Positions 55,843 to 64,000 of a stretch of DNA of 64,000 nt are shown here, piece by piece; the first letter of the stretch is position 1, and each line of letters opens with the position of its first letter. The DNA lies in the NCBI GenBank assembly GCA_025917655.1, contig CP084613.1:2544001-2608000 (forward strand). Direction: 5' to 3'. The DNA is from Chlorella sorokiniana (lineage: Eukaryota; Chlorophyta; Trebouxiophyceae; Chlorellales; Chlorellaceae). A model generated the notes under the pieces. It did no database searches. It was not told the DNA's origin and was given only the letters and a program-made list of their open reading frames with translations. Both the position numbers and the translations under genes were made by a program.

Positions 55843-56922
55843 CTACACTGAAACTTGCATGGTAGCAGGCCCGGGGCTGGCTTCGCACGGCTGCTCATCC
55901 CCGCGCTGCGCCACCTGGGCAATTGCTGCGTCCAGGAAGTCGCGCGAAACACACACGGTGGGGTAGGACAGGAGGCGGGCGATGTAGCGACGGTCCCCCA
56001 CCAGCACCGGCTCGCTCTCAAACTCCGCCAGCTGCAAGCGCACAGGTGGGGCGGGGGTGACGGACGGGTGGAAAGGCGGGGAGACGCGTGATTGCAAAGC
56101 TGGCAAGTGGGCAGCATAGGTATACCAGCCAGAGGCAGCTGGAGGCTGGCTTTCTTGTGTACAGCTTGGAGAGAATCAGGTAGCCACACCCAAAACCCCA
56201 TGCCACAGCTGCCCGACACCCACCCTCCCTTGCCCAGCGCACCGTGACGAGCAGCTTGCGGTCAGGGTCGGGCGTGCCAGGCAGCGTGCGCTCGCACACT
56301 GTGTACTCCCAGCCATTGAGCGTGACCGCGAGGCGAAACTCGGTGCGCGCAATGTCGGCAGGCAGGCTGATGAGCTCCTCGGCGGGGGAAAACTTGTAGA
56401 AGGAGGGGGAGGTGAGGTAGTCAGGCAGGGCGGCTGGGGAGCCAAATGCGCCCTGGATCAGGCGGCGGAAGAGGCCACGCAGGTCGGCCACGCCGCCAAT
56501 TGGGTCCAATGGCAGGCGGTTGACCTTCACGCCGCCGGCGGCAGAGTGCCAACGCACATACAGGCAGAGGCTGTGAGGGCACAGGTCGGCCTGAAGTGCC
56601 TGACGTAGATGGCGCGGGCTCTGCACACAACAAGGAACAGCAAAGTGGGGCTTCTGAGCAAACAGACAACATGCATTGTAGCTCCGTCGCTTGAATGAAG
56701 GGCCAGGCTTGGAGCTGATCTGCTGGTGGCCAATACATAGGCTGTGCTTGGAAGCTGAGCTGCAGGGCGGCCTTGCAGGCCCGCAAATTGCCTACGCACC
56801 TTGCGCAACCTCGCCCCGCTGGAGCAGCTCTCGGTGTCGCTGCAGCTCTGCAGCCGCTTGCGCTGTCGCGTACTGGACTGGCAAGCCGCTCTGCGGAGCG
56901 GCTTGCTGCCAAGCGGCTCCAT
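55843..56922 (-). CDS. Unidentified protein of about 230 residues
   Basis: I do not recognise a family. ATG 56922 opens exon 1 (to 56800) with MEPLGSKPLRRAACQSSTRQ and a basic, Ser-rich stretch, possibly an organellar leader. A phase-0 join to exon 2 at 56620 gives SPRHLRQALQADLCPHSLCL, then VKVNRLPLDPIGGVADLRGL, FRRLIQGAFGSPAALPDYL, FYKFSPAEELISLPADIA and RTEFRLAVTLNGWEYTVCER. The last exon encodes LAEFESEPVLVGDRRYIARL, then SRDFLDAAIAQVAQRGDEQP, ending MQVSV at TAG 55843. The fold appears compact and mixed alpha/beta with no membrane span. The coherent frames and clean splice joins support a real gene; function is unknown. Confidence 0.65.
56881..56906. other. Perfect 11-bp inverted repeat (hairpin)
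   Basis: GCAAGCCGCTC is followed by TGCG and its exact complement GAGCGGCTTGC. It lies in the 5' coding part of the unidentified minus-strand gene, about codons 6-14. Confidence 0.9.
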
Positions 56923-57809
56923 GCTGGCAAGGGCTGCCAGTCACTCAGCAACGCGCCCCACGGTGCGTCACTGAGGGCTGGCGGCTGCAGAGCTGCAACC
57001 GAGGGCCGGCTGCAGCTTGCAAACAAGGGGGCCTGCAACAGAGCAAACCAACAGGTTTCAGGCCAGCCGCAAACACGGAAGAGAACAGCCTGCAGGTTTC
57101 TTGGCATGGAGCACGTCGACGGGTGTTTGGCCGCTGCAAGCATGACAGCCCAATCCGGCGTCTGGATGAGCGAGCTTGCAGCTCCTCAGGTCTTCCAGGA
57201 GAAGCAAGACATACTCGCTCGACAAAACGTGGGCCTGGTGCAAAAGGCGGCAGCGACGCCCCTGCCGCGCGTTACTGCTTGTAAAGTCGACAGCGGCAAA
57301 GGTGAACTGCGCCCAATCTCACCACTTGTTGGCCTCGCCCGAGCGCCTTGCACGCCACAAGCCGCTAAGACAGCGGTGCAGGGGCGTAATGCAAAAACAA
57401 AACTGAAGTGAAAATACACCGTTCCTCCCCAAGGAGGGCTCCCAAGGAGGCCAGGTTGGCACGGCTGAGAGAAGTGGTCGGCCCGACACCCTTGGAGAAG
57501 AAGGGTGCTCAGCTAATCTCTTCCGAGGTAATTCTTGTTGAGAACCAACCTTGCCCAAGGTTTGGTTCACTTGCCCCACCCCCAGGCAAAGGAGGCTTGT
57601 GGCCGTCTTCCGTGCGTCTGTTTGAACCCTGTCCCACGAACACCTTTGGTAATTTTGATTATAAGAAATACAACAAGCGAGGGCAACCGGGAAATTGATT
57701 GGCGTTTCAGCGGCGAGCTGCGGTGGCAGAGGCGGCGCGCTGGCTTATGATTTGCTCACCCCAGCCTGGGCTCAGGGCCCGCATGAGGACGTAAACAACG
57801 TTGGTTTGG
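56923..57809. promoter_or_regulatory. Divergent promoter region, unidentified gene / alpha-beta hydrolase
   Basis: About 890 bp between divergent start codons. It contains only short shadow frames and one AT-richer part (57640-57690). No further gene is seen. Confidence 0.4.
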
Positions 57810-60800
57810 ATGGCTGCTGCCATGGATGAGGCAGCGGGCGGCCTGGCGCAGCCATCATGCCCCCCCCGCCCAGCACGGCGGCAGCGCCTCATCACGCTTG
57901 ACCTGTCCGCAGTGGCGCACGACTTGCGGCAGCACAAGGCGCAGCAGGCGGCAGCGATGCAGGCATCACCGCAGCAGGGGTCACTGGCCCCGCAACTGCC
58001 GCGCCAGGGCAAGGGCCTGTGGGCATGGCCCTCAAATCCCTCCATGGCCCGTTGCGTAAGCTTCATTCGATTCTGCTCAGCCTGCGTCGCTGGCGCTCTG
58101 CACACCCTGGCAAGTTGCTGCCTTTCCAGGACCTCTCAAAGTTTTGGGGAGCTTGCTTGCCCGAGGCTCCACCCTTCAGCCTGTCCACTGGCCAATGACC
58201 TGCCTCGCAAACTTCCCTATGGGTGGGGTGCCCGCAGGCACCACCGGCCCTGGCTGTTGCCGAGGCCACCACGGTGCTGATGGTGTATTTTTGGCAGTTC
58301 CCAATGCGGTGCCCACCCACCGCGCCGCCTGGCACTACTCCTTCAAAGGCTCAGCCGGGGACGTGGTGCTGCTGTCCCTGCTGCGCTGCTGCGCCGTGGT
58401 GGTGGCCCACGCGCTGGGCGGGGGCCGCGCTTCCAGAGGCAGGTCGTGCGGCATGCCCTTGGGGGCGACACGGAAGTGCCCGTACTTGCGCTGCTGGCCA
58501 GCTGCTCCTGGCTGCGCTCCACTGCTGCTGGCCAGCCCACCCCCAAACCCTGCAGGCCCTACCTTTGGGCAGCAAACGCACTCGGTGCCGTGTCGCTGCC
58601 GCTGGCCCTGCTCAAGCTGGCTGCGCTGCGGCACAGCCAGTGGCCGCAACGCCAGTGGCCGCCGTTCTTGGCGCTGTATATGCTCCATGCTGGGTTTGCT
58701 GTGGCGCAGGTGCTGGCGGCACAGGTGCGCTGGGCGGCGGGGCTGCTGCTATTGCAGCGTGTGGGGTCAACTGTGGCCGCTGCTGGCATGCCCTCACCTG
58801 CAGCGCATCGCTGGTTGGGCATACAAGCGGTGGGAGAGCGGGCTGGCCGGCTTTGGGTACCCGTGGCAGGTGCGGGCTGGCTCCTGTGGCCGCAGTTGCC
58901 TGCCGCTGTCGGAGCAGGCAGGCTGGCGGCTGCAAGGACGCGCATGGGCCTTGCTCAGCAACCATTTACAAGCACTGTGTGGGAGCGCGCAACACCACTA
59001 GCCCCGTGTTGCAGGAAGGAGAGGAGACCTGGCTGCTTGCGGGGCGGCTGGAAGCTTTGGCGCTGGAAGAGGGTGGGGGCTCAGCGCAGGTGCCACTGCC
59101 CGCTAGGACCGACCTCGACGTGCCCGCCATGCACCTTGCCGACCCCGACAGCCGCTGGGCCGAGTGCAGTGGGCTGCGGCTGCACTACAAGCTGGCGCTG
59201 CCACTGGTAAGCCATGTGCTCAAGCGCAGGGGCCATAAAATTTGTTTGCCAAGCCGGGGCTTCAGCTGTGGGCGTCGTGCAATTGGCCCGTGCAATTGAC
59301 ATGTGAGCGCTGTTCCTGGCCCTTCCGGCCGCTGCAGGGCCAGCAGACGGTGGGAGGGAGAGCTGTGGTGCTGCTGCATGGGTTTGGCGGCGGTGCGTTC
59401 AGCTGGCGCCACATCCAGCAGTCCCTGGCCGACGCTAGCGGCCTGACGGTGTTGGCCTACGACCGCCCGGCTTTGGTGAGGGGTGCCAGCTCAGCATGCT
59501 GGGCAACGGCTTCCAGCTGCAATGCCGGCCCTGGGAGACGAACCCAGCGGCGCGTCCCTGCTCCCCGTCCCTGAGCCCTTGCCAGGCCTCAGCGATCGCC
59601 CGGGTGTGGAGCGTGGCTTGCCCCCGACCGCAACCCGTATAGCCTCAAGTTTCAGGCGCTGCTGGCCCTGCGCCTGGCCTCTGAGCTGGGCTTGGAGCGA
59701 GTGGTGCTGGCGGGGCATGGCGACGGCGCCCTGCTGGCGCTGCTGGCGGCAGCAATGGCCGTCAGAGAGCGGGCGCTTGGCGACTCGGCGCCCGCCGAGC
59801 CCGGTGGCATTGCATGGGCCCGCCCGCTGCCAGCTGGCGCCAACGAGCATGCATTCCCGGCGACGCATGCAGTGCCTGTGCGGGGCAGCGCGGGCGGTGG
59901 CCGGCCTGCGCGTGGCCACCGCCGCCTCGGCTCCGTGCCGCTGCCAGACAGCCTGGAGGTGGGCTGGATGAGCAGCGTGACAGACAGCAGCTGGGGGCAC
60001 AGCCTGCTGCGCAGGCTCCTCAAGGGCGACTGGCCCGCCTCCATCGAACCACGCACCGCGCTCCACCCCAGCCCCGGGTTTGCCAGCCAGCCGCCATGGC
60101 CCTGGCGCTCGCCGCCGCACCCGCAGGTGGTGGGCAGCCACATCGGCGGCGGGGTTGGGGCGCAGGGGGAGTGGCTGACGTGGAGCCCGCAGCAGAGCAG
60201 AGCCAGGCTGCCTCGCGGGCACAGGCGGCAGCGCTGCCCCACTCTGGGGCACCGCTTGCAGAGATGGATGAGGAGCTGGGCGGGGGACTGGCGCAGCCTC
60301 CATGCCACGGCGAAGCATGCGGGGGTCAGCGAGGCCGGCAGGGTCAGGAGGAGGAGGGCGTTGAAGCCGAGTTCCTGGGGCTGGATCTGCCCCCTGGCAA
60401 CGTTGATGGCACTGGGACCAAGGAACCGCCGGCAGCCGAGATGGGAGCCGGCGGCCAGCGGCAAACCCACCTCCCGCAGCCCTCGCCTGCAGAGAGTTGG
60501 GGCGGCGGTGAAGCGTGGCGCATCCCGGAGCCTGTGGGCCTGATTCTCCTACACCCAGGCACGCATGTGGCTGCCTCCATTGTTTAATAACCGCTGCTGT
60601 ACCGTGGCCTAGCTGGCGCTAGCTGATTGCATTTGGCAGTGCCTGCTTGAGTTGCAGACTTGAGCGGCTGTATGGCGCCCAAATACGCAACTGCACTGGC
60701 CAACAGCACACTGGGGCGGCGCGTGCTTCGACGCCTGTTGCGCACAGAAGTCGGCGAGGTGGATGGGCATTTGCTGCTGCTGCTGGGCTTCAGCCACCCC

Positions 60801-61561
60801 CCAGTGATGTGGGTTGCTCTCGTCACCGCCGCCCGCCCTGGCCTGACCGCGCCCCACCCCCACCCCGCCGTGCATGCCTGCCCCTGTTTGCAGGTGAGCA
60901 ACAGGCGGGCATGGGCTGACCCGCTTCGGCTAACCCCGACCTGCTTGCGATATACCGCCGCCCACTGCACGTACAAGGCTGGGATACAGGGCTGGTTGAG
61001 GTGAGTGGTGGGCGTCGGGCAGGGCTGTGCCTGCATCTTGGTTGGGCGGCACGTCAGCAGGCGGCTGGCGCCCGGCCTTGCTGGTGATCCTGCCAGCCCT
61101 GGGCCCCCAACCTCCGCATGATCTCACAGGTTGCGCGGGCCCCGAGCGGGATCCAGTCCATGGAGCGCAGCCAGCTACTGGCGTGCGTTGCCGCGGCCGG
61201 TCTATCCGTCCTGGTTGCCACTGGGGAGCACGACCGGCTGGTGCCGCCTGCAGCGGTGAGCCGCATCGCGGAGCGATTTGGCACCGTGGCGCCCCACCTC
61301 GCGCTGTTACCGCAGTGCGGCCACCTGAGCCATGAGGAGGCTCCCCACGTGCTGCTGGACTTCCTGCTCGCCTTCCTGACCGACCTCACGGAGGAGCAGG
61401 GCGGGCGCCCTGACCAACGTCCCTTGCATTTGTTGATTAGTTTCTGCTGGTGTCTGTTTCATTCTCGCATCTGCCAATCCTGCCTCATTGCTGGCCTGTG
61501 TCAGCTGCAGGACAAGGGCACATGTCAGGGGCGCCTGGCGGGTGGGCACGAAGGGCAGTGA
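57810..61561 (+). CDS. Membrane-anchored alpha/beta-hydrolase-fold protein
   Basis: The protein resembles the large plant alpha/beta hydrolases with an N-terminal membrane region (Arabidopsis AT1G80280/AT1G15490 type; comparison from memory). From ATG 57810 (MAAAMDEAAGGLAQPSCPP) come hydrophobic segments such as LLSLLRCCAVVVAHALGGG, ALGAVSLPLALLKLAALR and LALYMLHAGFAVAQVLAAQV. The fold starts with SRWAECSGLRLHYKLALPL and VVLLHGFGGGAFSWRHIQQS with the oxyanion HGFGGG. NPYSLKFQALLALRLASELG leads to the nucleophile elbow VVLAGHGDGALLALLAAAMA, where the expected Ser/Asp is Gly. The acid lies in LVATGEHDRLVPPAAVS and the His in QCGHLSHEEAPHVLLDF. A long Gly/Arg-rich insert (about 59900-60550) separates the elbow from the C-terminal part. 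Frames break near 59624 and 60941. The substrate is unknown. Confidence 0.75.
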
Positions 61562-61867
61562 GCCGGGCTGGTGGCACCTGAGCTCAAGACGGCTTGTAGC
61601 GCTGGCTCATTCACCTCGATGCAGCCAGCTTGAGACATGTTCGATCATTTACTCGTTGCCGATGCAGATAAGAATACAAAAAGGTGAGGGAGTTGGCGGT
61701 GTGATGCTGCTCAGCGCGCTGCCAAGCAGGCACCCTTCCAGCTGGTTCCGCACGATCCGGCCAATAGTCATTTCAATAGTCATCGATCACGAGGGGTGCC
61801 CTGCGCCGTGCCAGGCCCTTCTGAAGCACGGCACACCCTCTCTCCCTCCCGCCATCACTCGGGCAGC
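61562..61867. other. Intergenic region before ataxin-2
   Basis: About 306 bp between same-strand genes, presumably the hydrolase 3' UTR and the ataxin-2 promoter. No gene is seen. Confidence 0.4.
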
Positions 61868-64000
61868 ATGGCTGCCCCAGCAGGCGCCTGGAAAAGCAAA
61901 TCGGCTGCAGCGGCCCGTGCAGCGCTCAGCACTGGCGGCGGCACTCCCGCCGCGCTGAAGCGGCCGGAAAGCAGCACCCGCGCTTTGCGGCCGGCGATTG
62001 AGGCTGCCGTTGGTACCACAAAGCAGTCAATAGATGAGCGGCTGCTGTTTGTCGCCCAAGTGTTGATAGGCTACACAGTGCAGGTCCAGGTGCGATCGGT
62101 TGCCTTTGGGCCCTGGTCAGAGTTTTCTGTGCCTTTGATCTCTCTTGAGGACACAAGGTAGCAGGGCAGGCCCAGCCCGACCTGCGAACGACCTGCTCTT
62201 GGCTGTGACGGGAGCGTCGTCTGCTTGGCGCTCTCTCTTGCGCCCTGCTTCACTGACCTTGGCCACTTCCATGTGCAGACCAAGTCCGGTGAAGTATGGG
62301 ATGGCATCTTTCATGCGCTGCGCTCTGTGGACGGCGACTTTGACGTGCTGCTGCGCATGGCCAAACTCGTTCGGACGACGGTGGGCTCCGATGTCGAGTG
62401 CCAGCCTTCGCGGCCCCTGACGCTGAAAGTCATTGAAGGCTCGCAGCTGGCGCAGCTGACGGCCAGCGACGTGCGCATGGGATCCAGCGACGTGGGCGCG
62501 CATGGCAGCGCCTGGGACGATGCCGGCGGCTTTGGGACGGACGCGGCCATCAGCCGGGCGCGGGCGCTTGGGGGCGAGAGCGCGAGCTGCAGCGCTGGGC
62601 GCCTGAGGAGGGCGATGGCGCGCAGCTGGTGCACCTCGAGGACTCGCTGGGCCCCGTACAACGTGGGTGGGACCAGTTTGCGTTGAATGAGGCCAAGTTT
62701 GGGGTGCGAACCGACTACGCGGAGGAGCTGTACACCACTGAACTGGATCCCAGGTGGCCTGCCCGCCATTGCATGAGGGTCCAGCGCGAGCAGATCAGGC
62801 ACACGCGGTACAGCGGACTGCCCCAGCAGGCTGGGCCAGCTTGCTGCCAAGCCTTGGGCAGCGTGATCACCTCCGCTCGCGCTGATCCCTTGCCCCTCTG
62901 CACGCCTGCAGCAAGTCGCGCATTAGCATGGCAGAGGCCGCGCGCATTGCAGCCGAGATTGAACGAGGCGACCACTCTGCCCTGTCCAACGTGCACATGC
63001 TGGAGGAGCGGGGGATGGCCATTGACGACTCGCAGATGGACGAGGAGGAGCGGTATGGGGCGGTGGTGCGCGACACGATGCCCGCGCCCCAGCCAGCTGT
63101 AGCCGCTACAAACGGCGCGGCCGGCGTGCAACCGCGGCCCAACGCCTGGGCGCGGCCGCTGGTGCCGGGGCCACGCCGTCGCAGCCCATATCTATCGATG
63201 CACGCAGGGAGGCAAACAAGCTGCGCATGCAGGTGGGCGTGTTGCAGGGACGGGTTTCGGCCGACCTGGGACGCAGCTGGTGGTTGCGCTCCCAACAGTG
63301 CGCCACCAACAACCAAGATTCTTGCCACGCCTCACCACCCCCTTACATCCTGCTCATGCTCCCTGTGCGCCCAACATGCTGCAGATGACGGCGGTAAAGC
63401 AGACTTCGCCCTACGGCACGCCAAACGCACACAAGCGCGCCTCGCCCCTCAGCTCGCCTCTCATCAGGCGCGCTCGAGCTGCTGCATTGCAGCAGGGTTG
63501 CAGCCGGGCGCAGCATGTCAGGGTCCACTGTGCCGCCGGCTAATTCCTGCTTCTAGCTCTTACCCGTGCAACCCTTCTCCCTACCCACCCTTGCAGCGAC
63601 CCCAGCAAGTTTGAGGCTCTCAATCTGAACCCTGGGGTGCCGCGGGTGGACGAGGAGACACGCCGCGAGTTCGAGCAGTTTAAGGCTCAGCAGGCGGCCA
63701 GCAAGAGGTGCGCGGGTGCCCCCCACCCCCACCCCACCCCCACCACCACCCACCCCCCGTGCGCTATGCATGCCCTTGCTGCTTGATCTGCTTAAATGAT
63801 GCCTACACAGCATTGCCTGAGTAGTGAGCATGGTCTCAGAGTCCCCTATGCACCTTCCTCTATCCCCTCACCCGTTCCCTGCAGCGACATGTTCAAGAAG
63901 CAGGACATCCAAGAGCTGCGCCAGTTCAGCCAGAACATTGAGAGCAAGTTATCCCGCTCGCTTGGCAAGGAGTCAAAAATGCCCTCCCAGCCGCTTGCCG
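61868..64000 (+). CDS. ATXN2: Ataxin-2 / CID-type protein (3' part outside window)
   Basis: Ataxin-2 family proteins bind RNA and poly(A)-binding protein and act in translation and stress granules. ATG 61868 (MAAPAGAWKSKSAAAARAAL) starts exon 1, ending at 62089 with ERLLFVAQVLIGYTVQVQ. Exon 2 at 62279 continues in phase 0 with TKSGEVWDGIFHALRSVDGD and FDVLLRMAKLVR, completing the Lsm domain. The LsmAD domain follows: GWDQFALNEAKFGVRTDYAE, ELYTTELD, then SMAEAARIAAEIERGDHSAL. Further exons give KFEALNLNPGVPRVDEETRR and KKQDIQELRQFSQNIESKLS, running off the right edge. A PAM2 motif is not visible and may lie beyond the window. A base is missing in the G run at about 62570-62574, between ALGG and RERELQRWAPEEG. 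Confidence 0.9.
63718..63759 (-). other. C-rich intronic tract, G-quadruplex potential on minus strand
   Basis: Repeated C4-C6 runs separated by single A or CA spacers lie in an ataxin-2 intron; the opposite strand fits a G-quadruplex pattern. Confidence 0.5.

Overview
The window is nuclear DNA from a GC-rich unicellular green alga, most likely a chlorellalean trebouxiophyte (Chlorella, Micractinium or Auxenochlorella type). The evidence is dense, intron-rich protein genes with GT-AG introns and a few GC-AG introns. Several products carry plastid or mitochondrial leaders (ArgJ, PurK-PurE, a Ycf33-like protein, an organellar EF-P). TGTAA polyadenylation signals lie behind several stop codons. 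The window also holds a plant-type mitochondrial ATP synthase 6 kDa subunit, an algal-type phenylalanine hydroxylase and an Orai-like channel. The species assignment is inference. I saw no tRNA, rRNA, CRISPR, transposon or viral gene.

Layout from left to right: BUD13 (-, cut by the left edge); a coiled-coil protein (+); a large unidentified protein with a 33-bp repeat (-); a leucine-rich-repeat membrane protein (-); an R3H-domain protein (-); proteasome subunit beta-4/PSMB2 (+); a J-domain protein (+); a large PPR protein (+); ALG11 mannosyltransferase (+); NF-YC (-); a small membrane-protein exon (-); a hypothetical protein (+); PurK-PurE (+); a GAT-domain protein (-); ArgJ (+); a small multispanning membrane protein (+); phenylalanine hydroxylase (-); a C2-domain protein with duplicated exons (+); an Orai-like channel (+); a Ycf33-like protein (+); a 62-residue ATP synthase subunit (-); an EMAPII/Arc1-type tRNA-binding protein (-); an organellar EF-P (+); an unidentified protein (-); an alpha/beta hydrolase (+); and ataxin-2 (+, cut by the right edge).

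The genes are ordinary eukaryotic housekeeping and regulatory genes and do not form a pathway cluster. Shared themes are RNA and translation (BUD13, R3H, PPR, tRNA-binding protein, EF-P, ataxin-2) and plastid metabolism (purine, arginine and aromatic amino acids). Several neighbours are divergent and share short promoters, most clearly the tRNA-binding protein and EF-P, with 170 bp between start codons.

One feature affects every gene model. About twenty conserved exons lose frame by a single base, nearly always a missing G or C in a short G/C run. This looks like consensus error in the assembly, not gene decay, so the translations need polishing before use. The most interesting biology is the Orai-like channel with Gln in place of the selectivity-filter Glu, the phase-0 exon duplication in the C2 protein, the alpha/beta hydrolase with Gly at the nucleophile position, and the unidentified proteins.
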